A DNA stretch of 60,000 bases from Polytrichum commune (lineage: Eukaryota > Streptophyta > Polytrichopsida > Polytrichales > Polytrichaceae), in NCBI GenBank assembly GCA_950295325.1, contig OX485807.1:38968440-39028439 (forward strand), written 5' to 3'. Position 1 is the stretch's first letter. Each line of letters begins with the position of its first letter. Position numbers and translations under genes: made by a program. Positions 1 through 10,861 of this stretch are shown one piece after another. The notes below the pieces were generated by a model. That model was given only the letters and a program-made list of their open reading frames with translations. It did no database searches and was not told where the DNA came from.

Positions 1-979
1 TTGGTTTGCCCGTGCTGGTTGTATTATGGGATCTTTATTGCAATTGATTTTTCAATTTGTGCCAAAAAAGAATGTAACTAGCGGCCAGTTCTCCTCGTTC
101 ATTGTTCCCAAATGATAAGAGTCATAGGATGCATATTGCTAAGCGCATGTTTTAAAGTCAAAGTGGTCTGAAAGACACAAACGATGTAATTTGGCAACAT
201 GCCTCGTATGACATATACAACATTGTAGGTGTTGTTGACTAGTCCCCCTTCGATCTTGTAGTGGAGGTATGCCCGTATGCGACAATTCCCTCTCACCATT
301 TTCAACACAACCCATTTCGCATGTGTTACCTAGGACCCATCAAGAAAACCACACCTTGGATCAAAAACCAACCATATGGACACAAAATGCGACGTCTTTG
401 CAAGGCCCTAGATGACATTGGGATCATGCTTCAAAGGTATGATAGAGCGTGAAACACAAGAATAAAACCATGCGTTTCAAAGGCGATTCTATCATTGTGA
501 AGCTTGTCCATCCCTTTGCAAATGAACACATGCCAGCTATTCCCCCCCCCCCCTCCCCTCTCATTCTTGCCTCCACTAGGATTTGGTCTTGGGTTTGGCG
601 ATATTCTCCTAGGAACTTGGTAAGTCGGGCTCGGGAACGTCTCGGGAGCCGCCAGGTTGACGGGCCTAGCATGTCTATATATCCAAAGCAATAGGTTACA
701 CTCTAGAGCTTCCACGTAACACATAAAGAACAAGATGCGACCTCCAAACACCAGATGGCTGCTCCCGTCCTTGTAAAGGGGAACTCCTATCGTGTAAAAA
801 GCAAGAATCATTTTGTCTCCTACTAGGAATTGCAAACGTCACCGTGGAAATGTAACCCACTTATTTCAAAGAAGGCCATCGCGCCGTGTGGTTGAGCATT
901 TGGCATGATTCGGTAAAGAAATCTCATCACACTTTTTGGGAGCACTTAGGAGGTGTCTTTGATGCTTGTTTTGGGAGGC

Positions 980-993
980 GGGGGGGGGGGGGG
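980..993. repeat. G14 homopolymer
   Basis: Fourteen G with no paired C tract nearby, unlike the bounded element at 50.8 kb. Confidence 0.85.
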
Positions 994-1350
994 TTCAAGC
1001 TGTCGTGTGTACGGATCTTTGGTGAAAGTGGAGAGAAGGCAAAAAAATCTTTGGCCTTGCCCTAACATTAACAAATAAAAAGGGCGTGGGGTGACATGAT
1101 ACTATGGGGATTTCAAGAATCCGGGGAGTGAAACTCATGCTTCAATCATTCTCAATCAGTTTGGATGGGACTTGGCGAACTTGGGTCCATATTGGCAAAT
1201 GTCCATCCATCCCTACATTATACCATTTCTCATCCACTGAATGAAAACCAAGAGGATATGGATGAATGTCCTGCACTAAGAACACCCACTACTTAATATG
1301 CGTTTCATCCTCTATTCAAGCTCTCCTTTCAAGTGTCAGTGGACCTCTCT

Positions 1351-1366
1351 GAGAGAGAGAGAGAGA
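1351..1366. repeat. (GA)n microsatellite
   Basis: Eight GA dinucleotides. Confidence 0.9.
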
Positions 1367-1647
1367 TGGTGGGTGATTACGATGTAGTTAATGTTTTTAT
1401 TCCCCCTTTTGCCAATAATGCATTCTAGTAGTAAAAAGGTTAGTTAAGTTTACAGGCTTCAAACAACTTGAGGACCAGATTTTCCATTTTCATAGCAACA
1501 ATCTTTGGCCCCCATATTTAGGCCTATTTCTATATACAAAATTGCCCAATTCCGGTTATGGTTGTCAGATCCCCAGCAGGTTTCCTGGTTGTTGTTGAGT
1601 CTGCCAAGCCAATGGTTTTTTTAATCACCCCCTTGTCCTTGTGGCAG

Positions 1648-1855
1648 CCTGTGTCCGGGGAGATTTTTCGGTTGACATCCGAGTGTTTCCAAGTGCAACC
1701 GGTTTACATGTTGACATCGTTTCGATGTTCTTTATTCAATAGGGGAAATGGTTTCTAAATTCCTCTAAAATGATAGCATGGGTTTTCATGAAGTCTCGAA
1801 CTTCAACTGGTTATTTCTCAACCTCACCAGGTTCATTGTAACTGCACCTAACCAC
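1648..1855 (-). repeat. R2 dispersed repeat, reverse copy
   Basis: Family R2 landmarks on this strand: GGGGAGATTTTTCGG, GTTTCCAAGTGCAACCGG, TACATGTTGACA, CCTCTAAAATGATAG, GAAGTCTCGAACTTCAACTGG and GTAACTGCACC. Divergent from the other five copies. Confidence 0.65.
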
Positions 1856-3628
1856 TCCTATTGGTGCATGTGGAAAATTAGCATAGAAATAGATAGTATA
1901 GGCCACGCTAGTTTTCTAGTCAAGGTGAAATTACGTAGGTCCAAGATCTTGGGTCTTCCCCTAAGTCTTCATGAAGACTTCCAACCAACATATTGATATA
2001 TATTAGTTATTGGACATGAGTAGCACAAAATAAAACAATCACTCACAATATTTTCTTTTCGTGAAAACTAGTTTTGAGGTCCGTGCTAAATATTTAGTAG
2101 AAATTTAGTGCGGGTTGAGAATCAATGTGGGTCACAATATTTCTCATTATGAGAATTAGCGTGGGGCTCTAGAAAATTATAGTTGTCCACAATAATAGGA
2201 CTATTTGGTGTAGCAGTTAGTTAACCCCTTTCATTGCCTTTGTGGGTCTATGTGTGTGGCTTCCTCCCCTCACATCTCTCAAGTGTTGAGGACGGGTTTT
2301 TGTGCGGTTACGGACGAGGTGGATCAACACCGTACACCTTCATAGTATCACCCTCCTCAATGTCACTCCCTCTCTTATATCCCAACACCCTAGGGAACGG
2401 ATGTTCTCAATTCCCCCTCCTTGTTGTCACGTTTCCCTCCCATAGAATCCGTGGAGCTCGTATGGATGTTTTATTCATTGTCATTGTAAAGTGTTTTTTT
2501 CCCCTCAAATGATCAAAGGAGACACGTAACCCTTATGGGCACTTCCAACTCCACATACGATTCCAACCGTTGGATCAAATCGAGCATTGTCTTATATGGT
2601 TACCACTTGCAATTGTGTATGTAAGCCTACGACACGACGTTAGGTCACTTGTCTTAATTGAACACATATACTCGAACGATGTTGATCGTGTATGGATCTT
2701 AGAACAAACACCAAAAGACATGACTTCAAAATAGATTGGAGTAGGTGCTCCATACTCCCACCCACACTAACATGACTATTTACTGTAGTCAAAACATGCC
2801 GACCTACCAGCACGCCTCAAGCCCTTCCCCTCCCATACCGACCCGCCAAGACCGTTGGATGGGCCTCGATGGATTGAGGGTGCAAATCCAACAACATCCG
2901 CGACCACACAACGTCCATTCACAGCGCCTCATGCCTCAATCACACCAAACTTTCCGTCCGGTTCCAACCATGAAATTGTTGGGGGATTATGTTCAGAATT
3001 AGATGTTGGCCCACCACTTTCACACTATTACAGCCGGAGATGCTAGCGGAGGGTGTTTGAACTGGTTGGTGTGATCAACCCCTCAGTGACGCGGCTCCCC
3101 CAAGTTCCCAACCACATGGGAACTCACGGGGAACGCAGAGAGGGAGGGGACACACATAGGGAACGAGTCCCCTGCACGTGAAAGGGTTGCTGGAGGGCCG
3201 TTCCTTAAATAAATAAATAAATAAATAAGAATGTGGGAAGCCCAGAGCTCCCCCTGTCGTGTGAAGAGGGTTGTGCACGTTGTGCCTGGCCAAGCCTGTC
3301 CCTTTTGAGCTGGCTGCTAAACCCTGGGGGTTTTAGGGGGCTCGGAGAATAGAGGGAACCCTGGGCTTATTTGGAGCCAGGTTTGTTTTTGGCCACTCTC
3401 CTATTTTGTGCTCCAATTCCTCTCCCCCCCCCCACCCACTATTACTGCTGTGCCTCCATAGCCATTTGGGAAGCTGCAAACCGTTGCAGTACAGCTAGCT
3501 CATGGGAACCTCTCAGTTCCAAGGTGAACCATAGGCCTCCCTTTCACTAGCCTCATGGGTTTTCCAAATTGTTCTTTATTCCGTCAACATGTAAGTTATG
3601 TTCATCTCTGCTGCCAAAGAGTAGTGTC
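1856..3628. other. No gene; one dispersed repeat shared with 8.3-8.6 kb
   Basis: ATGTCACTCCCTCTCTTATA... CTCCCTCCTTGTTGTCAC near 2358-2430 matches ATGTCACTCACTCTCTTATA...CTCCCTCCTTGTTTGTCAC near 8345-8423. Otherwise short frames only. Confidence 0.5.
3206..3228. repeat. (TAAA)n microsatellite
   Basis: Five to six uninterrupted TAAA units. Confidence 0.9.
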
Positions 3629-4642
3629 AGGGCCACTTCGCACACGAGCCAAGAGCCGTGATCATGAAATTGTGACAACCCAAAAGAAAGTGTCCAAAGG
3701 CCGTCCCAACATACCTCCAAACTCATGTAGTGTGGTCACGGGTGAAGCCATATGTGACCGGGCCCTCAACCAAATGCTATTTCAATGAATTTCTATTCAT
3801 ACGGGTCCTCACACATGATAAAATAGACTAAACCAACGGTTGTGAGAGTTTAGAGTGCCATGGTCTCCGGGTTTTGTGTTAGGCCTACCTCCAAGAGGTG
3901 GTTTTTGAAAATCGTCCAAATGACCATGAAACATGATCCATTTGATGTCATGTAGGAATCCATGTTGACTTTACATCCATCTTGCATTCACATACTCCGT
4001 TTGTCCCTCGAACGTAGTGTGAAGCGAACTTGGACCGGCTCCGCCTTTTCCACCAATGAGAGTGCTTGAAGTGTATTGGTCACAGGCTCTCGGTCTCGTG
4101 TGTGAAGTGGCCCTTATTAGCTCCCCTGCAACAAGCTACTGAGGGCCACTTCACACACGAGACTGAGAGCTCGTGACCATTACACTTCAAACACTCTTGT
4201 TGGTGGAAAAGGCGAAGCCGGTCCAAGTTTGCTTCACACTACACTTGAGGGACCAACAAAGTATGCGAACGCAAGATGGATGTGAAGTCTACATGGATTC
4301 CTACATGGCATCGAATGGATCATGTTTCGTGGTCACTTGGATTGTTTTCGAAAACCACCACTTGGAGGTAGGCCTAACACAAAATTGGGAGACCACAACA
4401 CTCCCAACGCTCACAAACGTTGGTTTAGTCTATTTCATCATGTGTGAGGACCCGCGTGAATAAAAATTCATTGAAATAGCATTTGGCTGAGAGCCCGGTC
4501 ACATATGACTTCACACTACACTTGAAGGTCCATGACTGCATTACACGACTTTGGAGGTGTGTTGGGATGGCCTTTGGACACTTTCTTTTGGGATCTCACA
4601 ATTTCATGGTCACGGCTCTTGGCTCGTGTGTGAAGTGGCCCT
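3629..4642. mobile_element. Fold-back element: two head-to-head arms of about 490 bp
   Basis: The left arm (3629-4114) and right arm (4142-4642) are imperfect reverse complements over their whole length, separated by only 27 bp. Each arm itself starts and ends with AGGGCCACTTC or its complement, so the structure reads as two copies of one element of about 490 bp inserted head to head. No transposase is present. A transcript crossing it would fold into a very long hairpin. No clear target duplication flanks either the whole or each arm. Confidence 0.85.
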
Positions 4643-6911
4643 AATAAGCCCATAACATAAGATTGGGAAGGCTTTATTTGCCCACCAGATGACTTGTAAT
4701 AATACCATTAAGAGCAAGTAGGATTGCTCTGTGAGCTTTGCAACAAGGGAAGGGATGACGCTGTCTGTGGATGGTTCTGGTCGGAGGAGTCTAGTTACTT
4801 ACATACCTAGCTGCTCAACATCTTCAAGGTGACAAAGATTTTTCTCGGAGAATGGGATGGGTAAATTCTCGATGCTTATAGTTTGTGGGTTTTGCTCTAG
4901 CTTCTAGCTTGGGTGTGTGGTAACTTAAGATGCTCCGAAAAATACCGACTATGGTGTAAACGAAAATACTGAGGGGGGATAGTCTTTGTGTGACGATGGT
5001 CTCTCCCATTCATAAGCCGTTTGGCTTCCAAGACTTTTAAAATCAATTTCACTCCATTGGAGCCAAGTCTTCAGTGATAAAATTTGCTTGAGGTTGTGGA
5101 AGTTAAGTTTGACATAAGCATGCTTCAGTCTATTACTAACTATAGAAGGTGATTCGTTATTATTGCACCCATGAGTTGTAACCGATCTCACACGAGGTCC
5201 AAGAATTACAACCTAAGTTTCTGCAAGAACTCATAGTATCATTGTGCACACCACATACATTGAAATGAAATTATACGCTCAATTTCCATGGCATGCCAAT
5301 GTGACCCGTGGAGAAGACGTTGTTGTAGAGACATGTTTTACATCATGCCTGACTTTACAATGCATGCTAGTGGACACGAAATGTGTAGCTTGTATTTACT
5401 CCAAGATCTTTGAACCGATCACTTGTGAAACATCTAATGTCTCATGTAATTACAATGTCTCGCAAGTTATGATTGGACGGTAAGCTTTGTTAACCCAAAG
5501 AACCTACATAGTCACATGCATATTCGACAAGTTACACCAAGGACTCTCTCTCCTCCTAACACATAGGGGCTAGGCCGAATCCCCAACGTCCAAGAAGTTA
5601 GTTATTGGAAGGTGCCCTTTGGTTGGGGGTGTATATTTGGGGGGGTACTTAGAAGGCACGTATATATGGGTACTGAGGGTAAAAGTAAAAGAAACGGCAG
5701 TTCCAAAAGAAGAAGAAAAAGAAGGGAAGCATTTAACTTAGTTGGAGCTCAGATTGGCAACTGTGTGCAACCTAATTAATTGATTGAATAATTTAACTCC
5801 ATCACCGTGCCTTCCTCCTTAATTTCCGGTTCCCTTCCTAAAGAGAGTCATTGTGGCTGTGCGCAATGCACTTGCGGCTGCCTCTAAGCTTACTCATAAC
5901 TTGTAAACTCGTTCTCCTTTTGAGGGCATCTTCACACACGGCAATATTATTATCATTGTTTAAGTATATCACTGGACTGATATTATCACCAGGCTTCCCA
6001 AGATGCCACTTGTGCCGAGGGGGTTTCATTGTTTGAAACCCCATCCAATGGCTTCAACTTAGATAAAGTTTAAAGTAGACGGTTCCATTTCCAATAACTT
6101 AAGCAACTTTTGCATAAATGTGGTACGTGTGTGATATTGGAGTGATTTATCACACGCCTAAAAATCGTGATGTATAAACAATGAAGGGTAACACAATATA
6201 TTTTGAAAGACTAAAATTATAATAACTTTTCAAAGGCCAATCTAGTTTCATAGCACATGTCGACCTAATTCCAATAGCTGGTAGGAAAATTTGACTTTTC
6301 CTTTAAACCCATGATCGGCAAATCTACAAATATAATTTATACCATTTGTTTACTTATAGATTGCCAAAGTGGTAAACGTACTACAGTAGTCAGTGTCCTT
6401 TTACAAGAACCCAAAATTGTGTCCTTTTTCACTTACTTTTTTTTTGCATTAGGTTGAATTCTTCGATGGCTATGACTCCTCTCTCACACCTGATCACTAC
6501 CTATTTCCAACATTCTAAATTGTAGAATAACAACTACATGCGTGAAACTTCACGGCTTTTGGAGACTCTAAAGTATCATAATTGGGACGGTTATCATAAA
6601 TGGGTCTATCTACCTTAGAAAGTGGGCAGAAAGATGGGCTCGTCTTGATAAGAAGGAAATTATAGTTCTGATTGGCAGTTTGTTTGGGAGATATTATAAT
6701 TACTTCAAAAATAAATATAAATGTTTGGCCACATTTTGAAGGGGTGCATGAGTTTGTTGCTTGTGCTAATACTCGTGGCTATGGCTATGGCTGTGCTTAG
6801 TGCTAGGTTTGCTCATGTCGAGATGTTTCCAAAAAACAAAAACAAAAAAACCAAATAAATAATTGAAGACAACCCCTCCCCCCTCGGGAATCCCTCCCTT
6901 GGGTTTGAAGA
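4643..6911. other. No gene seen
   Basis: Mixed-composition intergenic DNA; frames of 60-80 codons show no domain and are not consistent with splicing into a model. Confidence 0.45.
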
Positions 6912-7111
6912 TACATTGATTATCCCAATTAGTGCGTGTTGCTATTTGGAGTTATGCAGTGCTATAATTATTCAAAAAGGATGTAATATTTTATCAAGCA
7001 AAGTCATTTACGTTGTCTAAGGTCTAAACGATTGATTGGACTTTTGAGTAAAATGTTATTGCACTACGTAACTCTGAATGCTAACATGTACTGATTGGGA
7101 TAACCAATGTA
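6912..7111. mobile_element. MITE, family M2, copy 1 (about 200 bp)
   Basis: Ends are inverted: TACATTGATTATCCCAATTA on the left and the complement of TACATTGGTTATCCCAATCA on the right. The interior is AT-rich and non-coding. Abuts copy 2. Confidence 0.75.
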
Positions 7112-7330
7112 CTACGTTAATTATCCCAATTAGTGTGTGTTACTATTCGGGGTTACACAATGCTATAACTACTTGACAAGAATGTTATGTTTTACCAAGC
7201 GAAGTCATGTATGTTCTATAATGTCTGACAACCAATTGAACTTTCGTTAGTATGAACTCTTGAGTAAGATGTTGTTGCACCATGTAACTCCGGATAGTAA
7301 CACACACTAATTGGGATAATAAATGTAGTA
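7109..7330. mobile_element. MITE, family M2, copy 2 (about 220 bp)
   Basis: Left end TACTACGTTAATTATCCC and right end complementary to TACTACATTTATTATCCC. Shares the interior with copy 1 (TTTTA(T/C)CAAGC(A/G)AAGTCAT). The two copies share only a few bases of junction sequence, so they are back-to-back direct repeats. Confidence 0.75.
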
Positions 7331-9041
7331 ATTAAGTTAAAAGTTTGAAGTGTGGTTACCCAAACTTTGGTGTTCAAGCTACATAATAGAAGCAATTCGT
7401 TGTAGTGATTGTTCTTTCTTTATAAACTTCCTCGGAGAGGTCACTGGCAAAAATCGTAGAAACAATGTGCAATAAAAAATAGGGTCTAGTATGTTCATCG
7501 TAGATAATTTTTGCAAAAAAACGTACACATAATATAAGGGGTTTTAAAATACTGAGATGTGTTTACATGTAAAATATCATCACATACAATGGCCTCTTTT
7601 ATCTAGTCAATACATGTAAAATGACTTGGGAATAATTACCAGGGGTAGCATGTCTAGGGTAGGGTTTGTGCTAGTGAATGAAAAAGGTAATTTTTGTTGA
7701 GAAAGCTTGGTTGAATGACTTTGCATACATGTTGGATTGAACGTTACCGAACCAACGTATCCAATGTGGAGTTAATGATCTCTACCTACGTGTTGGGAGG
7801 AAAAATTTCAGCGCGTTGTTTGAATTGCACTCTTCTTTCCAATTTTCTTTGGCGGTATAAGTAAAATAGAGTATTTAAAAATGATTCCCCCCAAATTTTA
7901 TAATTACTGATAGGGTGTATTAAAATACAAGCATTTACCTTTACTTTGAAAAATATCATACCTTATAATTTTTTTGCAAGGTAAATACCCCCCACGATAA
8001 ATAGGTCATGAGCGCACGTGTATGCATTAATATAAGAGGGAGTGACCTCCCCGAGTAAACTTCTTCTTCAAAGAGTCAGTTTGTCTAGGCTCTGATATGT
8101 GTACAATTACTAACATGCAACGCCGTAACTTATTTTGTACATACGAGATAATTACCTTTTCCCCTCCAATTTGTGCTCCCTTCAAGACAAAGTGTATTTC
8201 ATCATGCATTACAACTCAATAACACTAAGCACTTATCCTTATTAAAAACAAGAGAATCGAGTTTGGCATCAAAGTATATCTTAGTTCTTCTCATGTGCAG
8301 AACCGTGACGACATGCACTCATACTATACACCCCGACCTCCGTAATGTCACTCACTCTCTTATATCCCCAAACCATAGGTAAATGGATATGCGTAGTTTA
8401 AATCTCCCTCCTTGTTTGTCACATTCCCTTCTCACATATCACGGGTTTCAACATCGAAAATATTCTACCAAAAGAACTCAAAACCACACACTTGTATGAA
8501 TCACGTTGTCATCAATTTTGGTCATTGTTGCAATGAGGACTTTTGTGTTATTACGTAATGTCTCAAGCTACACTAATTCTCTATTATCACCCATCCATGT
8601 TTGACACTCCAACCCTCGTTACTATCACGTGCACTTGATGGCCAGAGGCATGATATTAGGGAGGGTTAGAGTGTACACGGTCACGATGAAAATAGGAGCA
8701 CATTCTGAATCCTTGGCTGTATGTCACAGTAGCTATTTATTCACACTTTCGGTGCAGAGCCTAAAAAGGAGCCCCTATCCCCCAAAGAAAACAAACAAAA
8801 ACTCAGTACTAAGCTACCCCCTAGACTATGAAACCAAACGGGATATCTTAATTGCCATTTGACATCCCTGGGAGCCAGCCAGTGGATCGCAGTTGCCTCG
8901 ACAATCAGGGAAGAATGATTGTTTTCCCCAAGGAAGCAGCCGGTTGGGGGCTGGCACGAAACTGGGAGCCCGGCATGAAATTGGGAGCCCATGTTCGGCT
9001 TCTTAATTGTTCAAGTGGGTCAACACTTTCTCGTGTGCAAA
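7331..9041. other. No gene; relic of the 2.3-kb dispersed repeat at 8.3-8.45 kb
   Basis: AT-rich, with two C6-C7 runs near 7889 and 7988 flanking TAGGGTGTATT-type sequence that resembles the interior of the element at 50.8 kb. Confidence 0.4.
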
Positions 9042-9339
9042 GTACCGCTAAATATGATATTTTACTGTCACCAATCCTAATTGCCTCGCTCAATACCGAT
9101 CGTAAACCATGGGTGTGGTGCCACCAACACTAAACGTCAACGCAACATCGTTCGTCAATTCCCTTGCAGATTTTCTTCGGGGAGGGATGGCTGTCACTTA
9201 CCAAGCGATTTTCAGTCCAAATCCATGACAATACTACTTCATCACAAGTCGGTCACACGAGAAGGCAGGGCTTTGGAGCCAAATGAATGGACGATCTCAG
9301 GCATCATCCATGATAACATTTGTTCACTAATTATAGTAG
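9042..9339 (+). mobile_element. MITE copy, family M1, upstream of GATA (right end lost)
   Basis: Starts at GCTAAATATGATATTTTACTGTC and runs colinear with 14506-14820 through shared blocks: TGTCACCAAT, CAACATC, CTGTCACTTAC, CATGACAATACT, ACAAG...GAGAAGGCA, and TTTGTTCACT. The right terminal inverted repeat seen in the 14.5-kb copy is missing, so this is a truncated relative in the same orientation. Confidence 0.65.
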
Positions 9340-10449
9340 CACATGTAGTGTGCAAAGTGTGGGTTTACCACTACCAAAGATCAGAAATTGGGCACATTGG
9401 AAGAGGAGTAAGAAGAGTAAGAAGAGTGGAGGCTTGTTACACTAGAGTACAGTAGAGGAGGCGGAGTGTGATTGTGAGAACTGTAAGAGAGCGGCGAGCT
9501 AATTCGGTCGGATGGCCCCACCTGGCCTCCCCCTGATGTGAGTGATGACCAGGGGAGTCACTATGCAGCGGGTAGCCTACTGGCTAAGTGGAGAGTGTAT
9601 TGTAGAGTGAAAGGGGTAGGGATGCTAGGTTGAAGTTGAGAAAAGAAATGAGTTTGGCTGTTAGTAGAGGGAGGGGGGGTGTTTTTTTGGGGTGGTGGCA
9701 GGGGCAGGCCATGTAGGGAGGCTTGTTTTACATGCTGAATTGAGGAGATATGCTTGTGGCGAGCAACTGGAGCACTGGTCCTGCAGCCGAACAAGGTCGC
9801 CAAGCTGCTGCAAGCGACTGCAACCTGCTCGCACTTCTCTCTCTTCTGTCTGGCAAGGAAGGGGAGTCCAGTTATAGTAGGGGAGTGGCAGGAGGGGGAG
9901 CAAGGGATGGGGTTGAAGCAAGAAGGGTAACGCCTGCAGCTTCTTCCTCCCTCCCTGGTCCCGGGAAAACCAAAAACAAAGGGGGAGTTGGTAAAGTGTA
10001 GAGTTTGTAGGACACACAAGTCGTGTGGTGTGGCCACCATAGCCCAGCCCCCTCCCCGCCCCTGGCCCATTGAAGCCCCAGCCCATTCCATTGCAGTTGG
10101 AGTGCAGTAGTGTGCTCTCTCGCTGCTCGTTCCCTTGCACTGCCGCTACCATATTACTACTACTCCTCCTAATACTACTACTATACTACTACTATTGCAG
10201 TGTTGGAGGCAGGAGAAGGAAGCTTGATCCTGGTAGTAGTAGCATTTAGCAGCATCATCATCATTACCATCATCATAATTCGCATCATTCAACATTTTGT
10301 GTTCCAGCCAGCCATCCAACCAACCAACCAACGTTCCTTGCACACCTCACCTTGCAGATTCAGCTTGCACAAGAGGTTGTAGCAGACGAGGTTAGGTGGA
10401 GGCGTCTCTGGTGTTGGAGGAATTGGGCAGCAGGAGGGGGTTGGCGTAC

Positions 10450-10680
10450 ATGACTGAGCAGCAGAAACTCATAAGAGTGGCTCTTGTGTTACGCCTTCCC
10501 CCTCTTCCTTGCACTTCCACGCCCATTTTTTCTTTTTTTCTTTTTTTTTTGAGAGGAAACAAAAAAACATCATCAGAAACTTTGTCAAAGTTAGTGTCAT
10601 CATCCCAATCCCCCTCCCTTCCCATGCCACCCTCACCTGTGCTATTGAGCTTGCCATTCCCATGCCTTTGTAAGCAGTGA
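10450..10680 (+). promoter_or_regulatory. Upstream ORF 1 in the GATA leader (76 codons)
   Basis: An ATG at 10450 opens a 76-codon frame (MTEQQKLIRVALVLRLPP...) that ends with TGA at 10678-10680, 181 nt before the GATA start. It crosses a T-rich tract. A second in-frame ATG lies at 10624. It can only repress translation if the transcript starts upstream of 10450, which I cannot see. No recognised conserved peptide. Confidence 0.4.
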
Positions 10681-10709
10681 CGAGGAAGGAAGGAAAGCAG
10701 GAAGCAAGC

Positions 10710-10739
10710 ATGGTGAAATGTGTTTCGGGAGGGTGCTGA
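10710..10739 (+). promoter_or_regulatory. Upstream ORF 2 in the GATA leader (MVKCVSGGC)
   Basis: A nine-codon uORF with its own stop lies 122 nt before the GATA ATG. Its spacing would allow reinitiation downstream. Lower-confidence regulatory role; the reading frame itself is certain. Confidence 0.4.
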
Positions 10740-10861
10740 GCAACAATTGTAGAGTTGAGGTTCGGAGTTGCTCAAATAAGGTTTCGAGGCTTTTGGGTTG
10801 AGGAGGGAGGAACGAGGAAGGAGTTGAAGGAGGAAGGAGAAGGTTGAAGGACTTTTAAGCA

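Larger units (their letters stand above)
1..1647. other. No gene seen
   Basis: Only short frames without domains; a C10 run near 542-553, the G14 run and a GA microsatellite. I see no element boundaries. Confidence 0.5.
9340..10861 (+). promoter_or_regulatory. Promoter and long 5' leader region of the GATA gene
   Basis: This stretch has higher GC than its surroundings. It holds ACT/GTA and CAT trinucleotide runs near 10150-10290, purine-rich blocks (9400-9440, 10795-10855) and pyrimidine-rich blocks. No convincing TATA box or start site can be fixed. TACTATTGCAG at about 10190-10200 could be the acceptor of a leader intron, but no matching donor is proven. Long ORFs on the opposite strand here look like composition artefacts. 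Confidence 0.45.

Noticed and set aside
6912-7330. CRISPR-like direct repeats
   Set aside because: Units are about 200 bp with inverted ends, i.e. MITEs; no short repeats with unique spacers occur anywhere in this eukaryotic window.
9561-10152. Two overlapping reverse-strand frames of 176 and 163 codons upstream of GATA
   Set aside because: They overlap each other in different frames, are Pro/Ser/His/Gly-rich as expected from the GC/CT-rich leader, and carry no domain. Treated as composition artefacts of the GATA leader.
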